Source: Microdochium bolleyi (taxonomy: Eukaryota; Ascomycota; Sordariomycetes; Xylariales; Microdochiaceae). Taken from it: a DNA stretch of 64,000 nt. The DNA lies in the NCBI GenBank assembly GCA_001566295.1, contig KQ964271.1, forward strand, positions 186,001 to 250,000. Reading direction: 5' to 3'. Below are positions 12,202-23,600 of the stretch, in pieces (the first letter of the stretch is position 1; each line of letters begins with the position of its first letter). The translations under genes and the position numbers were made by a program. The notes under the pieces are model-generated. The model saw only the letters and a list, made by a program, of their open reading frames with translations, was not told the origin of the DNA and made no database searches.

Positions 12202-13341
12202 CTTGAGTGAGTCCTGCGTGGGTGTCCTGTGTACGGGAGAAGGGAGTTCGCCGTGCTGCTTTTAGAATTAGCGGGAAGTTGGGGACAGGCCATGCTGTCC
12301 CTCTTATAGCAATACCGGACAAGCTCGGCCCATTCTTCCGCGGTACGAGCCAAGCCGGCTGAAGCCACGACAATGCCGTCATTGAAGCAGCCGCTCATGT
12401 TTGCACATGTCAAATGCCGCGGCCGACCCCACAGGCCACACAGGCAATCCGGGGTTGTTGCAGGCTTGGCTGCGGGGATTCGGGAATCTGGGGAAATCCT
12501 CATCGGCGCGGCTCGGCGGATCGTGCCTATTCGGGCCCCGGGCCATCGCGTGCCGACCCCATTACCCCTGACTGCCGACGGCCAGGCCTCAAGCGCACCA
12601 ATACTGCTCCGGGGCGTCTGGCTTGGCACAAAGCATAACAGCACAGCCGTCTTCATGCTGCTGTCAACAGGGTGTCGTCAGCGGTGGACCGCCTGACTCG
12701 GCACAGGCGGTGCCTGACCACGAGACCACATCATGCAGCGGTAGATGCCGAGGTTATTGGCCGCGATGTGACACTGGGCTGCCGCTTCGTTGCGGCTGCA
12801 AGGGGCAAGGCACAGAAATGGCAGGAGAAATGTCATGTGGACACAAATGGGGGTCAAAATCAGTCCAGCCTCAGGCGGTCGTGTCAATGGCCAGGCCTGG
12901 CAGGCCTGGAAGTGCATGAAAGTACGTCGACCTCCAATTTGGAAAACTCGTGCCGATGACGTAAAGATAGTCTGTGTGTAGCATCATCCGATCTCACATG
13001 CAGGAACCAGGAGACTTGCAGCTGCGCGATCACTAATAGCCTGGAGACATCTCAGGCACCATCTTGGTCTTGGGTCGCATGCACTCTGATCGTTTTGGCA
13101 CTTGAGGTGCCGATTCTAGTGCATTTATTCTTGACTACATGAAGGAGGGCGCATGGACGTCATAGTTCCGGCCCCATTTGATAGTAACATGTCAAGTAGA
13201 AAACCACCGCGTAGGCTAATGTTCCCTTCGTGGGAGGAAAGCCTCCTTACCCACCATATCATGGAGAGAAACATGCATGCTGCTGCAACACCGGTGACGG
13301 GCGCTACCCTGATCTTCGCCTACAGTTGAGCACTCTCCAGG
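12202..13341. other. Intergenic, no gene seen
   Basis: This 1.1-kb stretch lies between the promoter side of the GH93-like gene and the 3' end of the first Cys/His-rich paralogue. Short open frames on both strands show no recognisable motif or family resemblance, and I find no clear repeat. Confidence 0.5.
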
Positions 13342-14266
13342 TCAGAGCCCGTGATCTTCTTCCACGATCAATCCACTATGGATGCTCATCAGCCTGCGCC
13401 GGTAGTACTTGCCGCCACTGGGACTCAACACGCACTCGTACAGCGCGACGACGCCCCTGCACCTGAGGCAGACGCTGTTCACCTCGGCCGCGGCCGCGGC
13501 CGACGCGCCGCGCTTGCGGAACCCAAAGTGCGCGCCGACCTCCTTCCACTCGCGGCACCGCGCGCACTGGCTGGGCACGTCCTCGGCCAGGATCCGGCAC
13601 GTGTTGCTGTTCCGGGTCGCCATCGTGTGGTGACGGACCGCCACGGCGCTGTTGTCCTGTTGCTCCTGGAGCTGCGTCCCGCTGGCGACGGCGAACCACC
13701 ACTCCTCGAACCTGCGCATCCTCGGGTTGACCGAGAAGACGCTCGGCTCATAGGTCACCACCTGTGTAGCGCCGCTACGGCTCGGCATCGTCTCGGCGGC
13801 GGCGGCAGAGATCGGGCGTTGGACGCCTACATGCCCACCCCAGCCTGTCCTGCGAGTGTAGCAGAACATCGGGATGTCACTGGGCTGCTCCCAGGGCCGC
13901 TCTTCGTTCTGGCTATCGAGGACGACGCATATGCGGCAAAACCGGCTCGCCGCGAGCGGGGCCGGCGGGTCGAACCAGGCCCGGGGCAGGATGGGCGTGA
14001 AGTGCACGCCGTGGTGCGGTCCGGAGCAGAGCGTGGATTCTCTCTGCATTTTGGCGCTGCTGGAGAACCGGTCGATACAGTAGCGGCAGTGCATGGGCCA
14101 GAGGCTGCCGTGGGCACCGGCGGTGTCGCGGGCTGGGACTTCTCGGCCGCACTCCTGACACCTTGCAGAAGCTGGGGATCTACGTTCAGTACTGCGCAGA
14201 TAATGATGATGGAGATTTTATTGACCTACGACGCGTCTCGAAGAGCTCTCCTGGTACTTGCGCCAT
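13342..14266 (-). CDS. Cys/His-rich protein, tandem paralogue A (unrecognised family)
   Basis: Inferred exons are 14266..14230 and 14171..13342, giving 288 aa. I do not recognise the family. The first exon encodes MAQVPGELFETR; GTAGGT donor and CCCCAG acceptor join it to the larger exon in phase 1. Cys/His pairs suggest several zinc sites: RCQECG, HCRYCIDRF, LCSGPHHG, CRICVVLD, then QCARCREWKEVG, GFRKRG and CLRCRGVVALYE. The C-terminus reads RRRLMSIHSG and ends VEEDHGL. The same order of motifs recurs in the gene at 14830-15686, so the two are a tandem duplication. No signal peptide or membrane segment is seen. A nuclear or cytosolic zinc-binding role is the natural guess, but nothing identifies a partner or reaction. 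Confidence 0.72.
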
Positions 14267-14829
14267 GTCGCGTCCGATAAATGTGTCCAGAGAGGAGTGA
14301 GTCTTTATGCGTTTGACTGCAATAATCGTGAAGCGATGCGTTTCTGTATACTCTGAGCAGCGGTATGAGAACCCTGTCTTGTTACAATGAGCCACCAGAA
14401 TTCATGGAGAGCTCTTCAAGTATCAGCCTTATTATATTCCTGGGTAAATGCGCGGACGTCCCTGTCTCCGGTCGTAGTTCATACAGATCACCACTCTCGG
14501 GTGCCTAGCTCCAAACATTTGGGATTGTAGTAAACGACGAGAAACATTTACACCGATGGTGAAAGGAACAGCAGTCGAGAATGGAAAGTACGTCAAAGGT
14601 CGTGCTCCAACGGACTTTTCAGTTTTATTTTTGATGCTAACTGTGTGGAGTACGCCTGTGTTGCGCGAACTCATGTTTGCAATATGCCAACGACAAACGC
14701 GTGATCAAACGTCTTGCGGAATAAGGAATGGCTCAAGCATGGTTTAATGATGACTGAAACCCATGGTCGTCCTGAACACTGCCGAAGGAGACTGCTGTCT
14801 GGCTTAACGCATGTCGTATCAACGTGCAC
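14267..14829. other. Intergenic between the tandem paralogues
   Basis: This is the upstream region of paralogue A and the downstream region of paralogue B. No additional gene was found. Confidence 0.5.
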
Positions 14830-15686
14830 CTACATCTGCTCATTCGTCCATCGGAGGTGGAATGGCACCATTCCGTGGTTCTCATCCGTGGTAATCTCCC
14901 CTGTGTCGGTGCGCATCAGCCTCCTCTGCATCGATCCTGCCTCGCCAGGAATGCTCTCATACAGCGCGAACAGCCCGCGACAGTCCAGACAAGTGTCCGG
15001 GATGTTGCAGATACCGTCAGGGCGCTTGCGGAAGCCGTAGAAGCTTCCGACGTGTTTTCGGCACCCGCATTTCCAACAGATTCCAACTAGCATCGGGTTG
15101 GTGAGCTGAGGAACTGGGTCATGTACAGGCGGGCCACCATGTGCGTCACTCGAGTCTGCCAGTGGTGCCGGGGTGCCGGCCATGACCTTCTTCCACCACG
15201 CCTGGGAGCGACGGTGATAACTGGAGTCCTCGTAGATGCTTGGCAGCCGCAGCGGGTTTCTGTCGACGATCCACTCCGGACTGAAGAAGTCCCCTGTAAT
15301 GGGCTCGTCCTCGACGTAGCCGACTCCATGGATCTCTGTCGCTCTGTGTTGGCTCGTGGAGATGGCCGCGAGACCTGCGCGTGTCGCGGCGAAGCGGGCT
15401 CGGACGGCGTAGTAGCGCTCGTGTATGGGTTTCACGTCCAAGATGACGCAGATGCGGCACCGAGCACTGGGCTCCGGGGAGTCGAACCAGGTCCCGGGCA
15501 GCATTCGGGCGAAGGCGCCGTGGTGGTGGATGCCCATGCAGAGGCGGATGTTGGTGTATGTCTCGGGCTTGTTGACGAAGTCCCGGACGCAGTGGTCACA
15601 TCGGATGAAGGGCAACAGCTCGATGCTGCCGGGAGTCGCGTAGGCGACGAGCTTGTTGCCGCAGTCGGCGCATCGCGCATGCTTGC
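14830..15686 (-). CDS. Cys/His-rich protein, tandem paralogue B (5' exon unresolved)
   Basis: The main exon spans 15686..14830 and encodes about 285 aa, beginning KHARCADCGNKL after a CCCAG acceptor in phase 1, the same position and phase as in paralogue A. Shared landmarks in order are RC-x2-CG, RCDHCVRDF, LCMGIHHHG, MLPGTWFDSPEP, CRICVILD, an RRSQAWW block, ICWKCGCRKHVG, YGFRKRP, CLDCRGLFALYE, QRRLMRTDTG and DENHGM. The coding start is uncertain. One solution uses ATG at about 15744 (MAS) with a weak GTCCCG donor; better donors nearby are blocked by stops. The C-terminus is about 17 residues longer than in paralogue A. The family is not one I know. Conserved Cys/His pairs imply zinc binding. 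Confidence 0.68.
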
Positions 15687-15689
15687 CTG

Positions 15690-18095
15690 GGATGGTAGAA
15701 GGAGACGTCAGCTTTGCCTGGCTGGGCTGGACGGGTCGGGACGGGAAGCCATACCTAACCTTAATGTCTAATTCTGAGGCAGGGCGGTGGCGGTGGCGCT
15801 CATCTTGGAGTGGGCGCCGCGAGTGGACGATGCATTTTTGAGGGGATGCTGGGGCAAGCTGTTTAGGAGCTGTTGTTTGTTGGGAATGATGCGTGAGAAC
15901 GGAGGCCGCTGCTCGAGGCGATCTGCGGGGTGTGGCAGCACTCTGTCATACTGTCATACCGCAGCAGGCTCACGGCCAGCTCCTTCCTTGATTGACGTCT
16001 GCTTGCCCGTCGCCTGGCACTTTCTCGAGGTTGACTGGAAGTGGCCACTTTCATCCGAACAAAAGTCCGATAGACGACAGATCCAACCCACAGTGGCTCT
16101 TTCCAGGTCATGTTGTCCGTCTGTGGACTGCTCAGAAGGTCGCGGTGATGCTTAGGGATCCGACTGAGCTCTGCCGTGCTCCTCACGATGCATACAGTGT
16201 GGCGTTTACACCAGCACCGACTGCCCTTCTCTCTCCAGGCCCTCCTCTACGATGACACTGCGGCTGTCATGGCCCAGCTTGCGGTATGCCCTGGAATGTC
16301 ACGTTCAACCGCTCGTGAATGACCAGGGCAGGCGAGTCATCCAGGCACGAGCTCCCATCTTGCCAATGGACGCAGAAGCCCTGCCTCCGTCTAAGTGCTG
16401 ATGCCCAATTACAATACGCAGCCCACGTTGGCTCCAACCGAGATGGCAACAAGCCCAGACCCCTGTCGCCATTCGGAGCTTACTTGCATTGTCAAATGTC
16501 GGCCGAAAACCCTCTTGGCTGTCCTCCACGCGAACCGGACCGTTGTCAGCTCGTGCCAGGGTTACGCGCTCGAGTGCTTGCAGCACGATTCGACCTCGCA
16601 GGAAGCATGTCAAATATGCGCTTGGCGTCGTACGAGGTCTGGCCATCCCATCCTGCCCGCAGTGAAACGCAGGACTACGCTTACACTTGTGGGGGCCAGA
16701 AGTGCATGGTGCTGAATTGCGCCGAATCGTATCCTGCCTTGCCATTCGCTGGGTCACAAAGTTACACGCATAAGGCTGCCACCTGCGGTGGTGACCAGAT
16801 GCCGAGACTTTGTGGCTGATGACGGACCGCCTCCGTCCGCTGCGGCAAGGGTCCTCTTGTCAGCTTCTGGATCCTTTGCTTCTGGTAGACGCATAATGTT
16901 GGCGGACATACACTTGGGCAGCTTGCACTCCTGCGGCCGCTGACCTGCATGCTGTCAGGGCTTGGCTGCCATTTTCGACAGGGTTAACGCCGCTGGAGTG
17001 AGCAGTCTATGGCCGCGCTCGCCTCCTGATCGTAGAGCCTAGACTAATCAAGAGATGAGCACAGCCCCGATGTGGAAGTAATGTGCGCAATCCCGGGGAA
17101 GTATAGTTTTTGCAACGTTGCGACGGCATCCCGATATGGCAACAGCATGTACTGCGAATGTGCAGAACAGGAAGATTCAGGTAATCTTTGAACATGTTTG
17201 GTCCACCATCGCTAGGAACAGGGCTTTACCGCGGCACTACTACATTGCAGTGCGCTCGCCATGGGGCAATCAAGTCTTCTCCACACCGGATATGCGTCGG
17301 TAACCATTCCTACCGTCTCGCGCCTTACAGCAGAGCCCTTGGTGTCTAGAGAACGAAACTGGACCAGAGTTAACTCTCGAGCTTAACTATTCGGCGCTTA
17401 CTCTACACTCAACGCAGTAGGGGTTGTGGTCCACCCCGGGTCGGCCGCCTGTGCTGTGACTCTGACTCTAGGAGGCGCAAGCGTACCAGGCACCATGGCA
17501 ACCTCAGGACGCCGGTGACAGGGTCTCAATATATGTTCTGCAACTTCAGGTGGATGGCTTGGCTCTGCAGACGTGAGCAAACCCTAGCCAGCCTCAGCAT
17601 GGGAGTTTGGCGGGAGCAGCCTTCTGAGCATTCATCCACGGACAGTCTTAGTCGACCGCAATGTCTGCAACATTGATCCTTCACACTGTCCCAGTCCCTG
17701 CCCTGGCGTGCAACTGTGGCATTCAGACCTGCAAAGCGACATAGGCTGACAATAAGCACATCGGGCAAAGTCTCTTCCTCCGCGCAAGTCGCTGTCCAGG
17801 CTGGCGCCGCGGCCGATCCTGGCACTAACCCTGTCAGGCTGCGCGTCGTCCATAGGACTATGCAAGGTCATCGAGTATACTCGCGATACAGTACCGCTGC
17901 TGAACGACGTTGCTGCCATTGCTCGCCGATAGAGTCCCGAGGACCGCCATTCTGATGTATTTAAAGGGCTGGCCCGTCCCTCATCTGCCCTTTTAGTCTA
18001 TTCTTTCATCATCAGCTTCATCCACAGCCTATTCAGCACAGCAGCCTCTAATAGTCACTGTACCTCTCGCCAGAAATCCCCTTCACATACTCAAA
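15690..18095. other. Intergenic, 2.4 kb without a supported gene
   Basis: Apart from a possible first exon of paralogue B near 15735-15745, I see no gene here. Open frames up to about 165 codons (for example 16319-16819) lack recognisable motifs, have no supporting splice structure and look like chance frames. The right end is the promoter of the serine protease gene. Confidence 0.5.
17958..17966 (+). promoter_or_regulatory. TATA-like element of the serine protease gene
   Basis: TATTTAAAG lies about 130 bp upstream of the protease start codon and is followed by a pyrimidine-rich leader, the usual layout for strongly expressed secreted-protein genes in filamentous fungi. Identification rests on sequence and position only. 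Confidence 0.5.
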
Positions 18096-19284
18096 ATGGT
18101 CAAGATCGCCCCCATCGCGCTCACTCTTTCCCTCGGCGCCGCCGTCTCTGGCCTCTCCATTCCCGATGTCGACGAGAACGGCGTCCAGGTGGCCATCGGT
18201 TTCGACCCGACCGCCGCCTTCTTCACCACCGCCAGCGACGTCGAGTCCCCTGAGGCTGTTGAGTACAATGTTGACGAACTCCTCGGCCTCGGCGACCTCA
18301 TCGCCGAGCCCAGCGCCAACTTCACCGAGGCCGCGATCGCTGGGCGTGCCATCTATGGCAACGACGACCGTGTGGCCCTGACTGACAGCGCGTACCCGTG
18401 GTCAGCCATCGGCAAGGTCCAGTGGTCGAACGGTGTCTGGTACGGGTCCCACCAAAGCCCTTCACTGGATTTTGAATACAATGCTAACATCCATACAGGT
18501 GCTCCGGAACACTTGTCGGTAAGTATCAGACTGCTCAACCTCCACTTGTCACAAGACACAGTAAGGCCCCCTTGACTTTCCTCAGACCTAACACCGACCA
18601 ACACAGGCCCCCGCCACGTCATCACCGCGCGCCACTGCACACCCACCAACGGGGAGAAGGTCTCGGTGCGCTTCTCGCCCTTCTACTACAACGGCGAGAC
18701 CAAGTACCCCGGATCCGCGGTCACGACGTACATCTACGCGACCAACAAGGCCGGCCAGTGCCTGTACGGGCTCGACTGGGCCGTGCACATCCTCAAAGAC
18801 CGCATCGGCGAGCAGCGCGGCTTCTTCGGCGCCCGCACGCTCACCAGCGCCATGCTGAACAAGAACAACATCAACAACGCCGGCTACCCGGGCGACAAGT
18901 TCAACGGCCAGCGCCCGATCCGGTCCAAGGGCAGCAAGCTCCTGGGCATGGGCGGGTGCGCGAGCGACAGCCCGGCCACGGCCAACGTCGACACAGCTGG
19001 TGGCCAGAGCGGTAGCTCCATCTGTAAGTTACTCCTCCTCGCCCATTCGACGGAGTCTTGAAGTAATCACGACTAACACGATGTGACAAAGGGGCCGCTG
19101 ACAACTACGTCCTCGGCACGCTCTACGGCTCCTCGTCTGCCTCCTCCAGTGAGTCGAAACCAACCACCAGCCCAAGTACTTGCCGGATTGCGAAATGTGA
19201 CAACTGACTCATGTCTTCTCAGTCTGGGCCACGGGCCAGGCTCTGACCAACGCCATCAGTTCCGCCCGCAAGGACTTCAAGTGA
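18096..19284 (+). CDS. Secreted trypsin/V8-like serine protease (S1 fold)
   Basis: Inferred exons are 18096..18439, 18499..18518, 18607..19023, 19092..19148 and 19223..19284, giving 299 aa. Exon 2 is only 20 nt, yet it completes the conserved WCSGTLVGPRHVITARHC block. A signal peptide (MVKIAPIALTLSLGAAVSG) precedes an acidic propeptide of roughly 75-80 residues. The catalytic triad appears complete: H131 in TARHC, D178 in GLDWAV, and S256 in GGQSGSS. Spacing and the short GxSGSS loop resemble glutamyl-endopeptidase/V8-like members of clan PA rather than classical trypsin. It probably acts as an extracellular endopeptidase; specificity cannot be judged. Confidence 0.85.
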
Positions 19285-20656
19285 GCGTTTGCAGCGGATA
19301 CCGCGCTGGCTGCAGTGCCCCGTAGTGCTCACAGAGCGGCAAAAAGACAGGGTTTTCCAGGCAGGCACGGCGGAAATGTCGTTTATGAATCGCTGCTGGC
19401 GCTGTTGCTGGTTCTTGTGAAGACAATCGTGCCAGCCGATTGTCATAGCTGACTACACTTTCATTTCTTTCAGGGGAGTACATTTTTAGAAATAGCTTCT
19501 CGGGCATTTCCCGAATGTACATAGCATGAAAAATCCACCTTGATCCTGTCAGGGTCAACCAACCTTGCTCGTGATGAAGCGGGTGCCTCGAATGTTTCTC
19601 GTCATTCGGCATTCTGCCGGGAATCATGTGAATGTACATGAATATCGGCCTAAGTCGGGGCGAAGATGCGACGAGATATCCTCCTCGAAACCCGTTTGTG
19701 TCTGGCGCGGAGCACGTAGGACCATCCTGAGACCTCTAAGTTGCGAAAATGAGAGAGAAATAACAACTGGACTATTTGTAAGCGACTCTGCCGGAGCAAG
19801 GCACAGTCGCGATTGTTGGCTTTGAGGAAAGAGCCTTACGAGAATGCAATCTCACTCCATTCGCCCCAAGAAGAAGTACCTAAATATATATGGACGGTGT
19901 ATCACGAACTCCTCCTGTCGGCAACATTCCGCGGTCGCTCTGCGGGATCTCGTAGGTGGACATGCGTCAGACTGCCGCTTAGCTGCGCTAACACAGCCAT
20001 AGCAATATTGCTTTCTTTCATTCAGGCTCCCTGAATGCATTCTGCAAAGAAGCCGTAGACCCGTGCGGGGTTCGATGAGCAGGCTGTGATTCGACCGACG
20101 CGAGCATGCGTGTTGGTCACAAGGCAGATTTCTCCAAGGTGAAAAGATATGAAAGATCATCGAAATCCCATGTGCAACGCTCGTTGTCACAACTTGGTTG
20201 CAAGCGCTAGATTTCTGAGAAAAGTCATATGCTAAACTTGTCCCCTTTGCACCAAAGTGTCGGATCTGCGTGTGGTGGAATTGCCTTGCTCGTTGTCACT
20301 TTCACATGTTGCGCACCAGGCCTTCAGCAAATGGCTGGATGTGTTGGGGGTCCGCCTTGCTGGTTGGCCTCCTGCATACAACCGCCAAAGCTTCTCGCAC
20401 CTGAGACAGCGGCCACAAGGCAACCGCCGCGTCTTAGGTGCCTTGGGTATGGCCCCATGCCTCGCGTGCTTGCTCCCCTGAGTACTTGACTTTTGCATCC
20501 CCTCCCCCTTTTCAACTCCTACTTGCAAGCACTCTCCCCTTGCACCTTCGCCATCAACAATTATCGTCTCGCAACTTTTTGCATTGTATGATAAATTATC
20601 CCCTCGCCCCCTCAACTCTCCGCCAGTACCCACAAGAGCAGACCTCGGCTGTCGTC
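19285..20656. other. Intergenic, no gene seen
   Basis: This 1.37-kb spacer lies between the serine protease and the DUF3638 gene. The last 150 bp are pyrimidine-rich leader of the downstream gene, which has an in-frame alternative ATG at 20588. Nothing else is supportable. Confidence 0.5.
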
Positions 20657-23600
20657 ATGGCTGTCGAGATCGACGATATGACGCGCGAAGTCGCAGTCTA
20701 CGCTATCAACCACCTGTTCTTGCCGCCAAAGCTGCCCGAACAGGACGACTATTCGCAGCGGGAGGTTCAAGCTTTGTGTGATTTCGTTGTTTCAGTTCTT
20801 CAAAACTTTCTGGTCCATACCAGCACTCAGCACAAGACAACCGTGCAGGCCGGGATCGACCTTCTTGACAGCTTCATGGATGTCCACACGGTCGGCAAAG
20901 AGGTGGTCAGCATTCAGCCGGACCGACTTGTTGGAAAGCTTCGACAGCTTTGCACCGAAGGTACAACTTGGACTAAGGACAACGTTCGGGACACTATACT
21001 AACCGTGCCACTCTCCCTCAGGTGGCTCTGTTCTCCTTCAAGTCAGCAAACAGAACGCGGCCATACTCATCAATCGGAAAACCAACGAACTGCACTTCGA
21101 GGTGCTTGAACTCACCCCAAGCAACGAATCGATCCTTGCCACGAAGGGCCGACTCGTTCGAGACTTCCCGGGACAGGCCTTCTCCGTCCCTGTGGCCTCG
21201 CTCCAAGGGTACGATATCATCGAGAGCTTGGCAAACAGCATCAGCAAAATGAGCTTCCAGGAGTCAACTCTATCTCAGCCAGTCGCGAATAAGAACGGAG
21301 CCGACCACATCGAGATTCGCGAAAGCACTAATCCCATCATTGTCACGGACTTCCTGTCAGCTCTCTTGCTCACTCTTGGCGAGCCAGTTAGCGTGGCTAC
21401 TATCCGGAAGAACATGCGAGAGGAGGTGATGTACGAGAGCTGCTTGGTTCCATGGACTCGATCTCCTACCTGGCTCGTCTTTCGTGTCGCCCTGCATTTG
21501 ACCATGGCGCGACTTGAAAACGACATGTCGTCTGCCACGGAGGTTGCATTGGCTCCAATCTACAAACAGTTTGTTGTCTATCTCATGGCGCGGCTCTCAC
21601 ATGTGGCTCTCCGGCATGATCTCGCGAGCGATGTGCTACACGTCATGACTTCCAAGCTCAGCCGGCGCTTGCACAAACTCGGCAGTGCGGCACCTGCGTG
21701 GGTTCTCTCCTATGTCGGTGATGTTGTTGCTAAGACGAACGTCGTCCTCAAACAGAGATGGGCCTTGATTTGCGAGAAGGACCCGCGAACCCCTGGTTTT
21801 CCGCTGCTGCAAGATCTTGATTTTCACCAAGACACTTTCGCGTCCATTCCCAATCTCGACAATTTCATCGCTGGGCTCGCCAATCCCCAACTCCAGCAAC
21901 CGGAAGTTATGTTTGCACCAGGACATACCTTAAGTCACCTTGCGACCGGCAAGTTGCCATCCGTCACCGCCTCCAAGGACAAATATACCAGTTTCCATCT
22001 TGCTGCGATTGAGACATGGGTCGAGCATTCACTTGATTCATGGATTAAGCGCGAAGCCTCCAGCCCCAAAGCGTGTGCTGCTTCCTTCCAACTGCTCCAG
22101 GACTATCACAAGGCCGCCACGAAACTCTACTGTAACAACCCCGAAGGAACGTCGCTGATGATTCTTACCTGCATGGAGCTGTGGATTGGGTGCAACAAGT
22201 CTGCTCAACGCATTTGCCCTCTTCTTGCCAAGTTCCACGATGCCACCATTCAGCCCAGCCTGGTCTTGGCTCTTCTTCAGAGCCTCATTCTACCTCGCAA
22301 GTCACAAATGGTCAGACTTCACGTCATTGAGGAGTATTTACAGATATGCTCAAAGAATTCGCATTCCGAAAGCCCTTCGATCTTCAGCAGCTACGGCCAG
22401 GCCAAGAGCTTCTTTGTGAGCTACTACAACCAATCTCCTGATCAGCAGGTTCTAAAGGCTCTGATAGAGGCTGATGCTACGGCAGAGCGCCAAAGGAGGC
22501 AAGCCGAATTGCGCGAGAAGCAAGAGCGCTACCGTAACCTTGTGACTGAATCCGAGACATTGAATCACGACTACTACACCAGCTACACCAGGGAAGGATA
22601 TCCAAGACAGGAACACAACGAATGGTGCTGTCGCCGATGTGAGCTTCGCAGATTGTACATGGCCATGGAAATTACTGTTCACGAGTGGCCGCTGCCAAAA
22701 GCACAACAGAAGGCCAAGAATGTTGTCTTTGAGCTCCGCCCCCCGACATGGTTCACCCCTTGGAGAGATGCAACTGCATACCTACTCATGAGTGTGCTTT
22801 CGCTGGCTTACGGCATGGAGGAGTCTGCGAACGAACGACATCACCTTTCCACATATCCACAGCTCAAGCAATATGCTTCGATTCCCACTGGTCAACGCAT
22901 CACATTGCTGTCGACTGTAAAGTCTTTCCTGCTGGCACACTACAGGACTATCAAGATCAACGTGGTGACCAGGGATGATCAGGTTCTCGTTGGCCATGCC
23001 TTGCGGTACAGGTATTATAACGAGACTGATCGTTCATTCACTGGCTGTCTTGTCATGAAGGAGAAGGTTCCGAACAATTGCATGTTCAAGCTGCCTGTTG
23101 GCGATGCCGCGATGCAACACTTCCTCTACCGTCCCGCCAGCGAGCCGAATGGGCCGCCTCCCAACAAAGTCATCGCGGATCAGCATATCTGCCCACAGCA
23201 TCTGAGCACCGCCGCTTTCAAGGAGCTCTGCGTGCTTCCGCTGGGATTCCGCCTGCAATGGCAGAACATTTTACGGCAACTCCGTGCACCGTCTGTGGAC
23301 TTTATCCAGCAATCGACCTTCACCTTCATCGCGCAATGCGTCACACAGGCTGGGCCAGCAAAATCGGACTCCATCCTGAGAGCGTCCCACTCCATCTTGT
23401 CGGATTGTCAATTCTCGCGTGAGCTGGTCATGAGCGTGGTGGATGTGGCCCTGGGTCTGTCCGAGTCCTGGAAGTCTGCAGAAGCATTCCGCGCTTTCAT
23501 TCTCATCGTCACTCGCCTCCTCCAGCTTACCTCTGATACCAGCACAATCAACTTGTGCAGGAAATTTCTTCAGTCGGCACGCAAAACGACGCTTGGGTGG

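Noticed and set aside
15420..15771. Plus-strand open frames opposite the second Cys/His-rich paralogue
   Set aside because: The minus-strand frame is conserved with its neighbour at 13342-14171, which fixes the coding strand.
16319..16819. Plus-strand open frame of about 165 codons
   Set aside because: No recognisable motif; an opposing frame of similar length covers the same bases.
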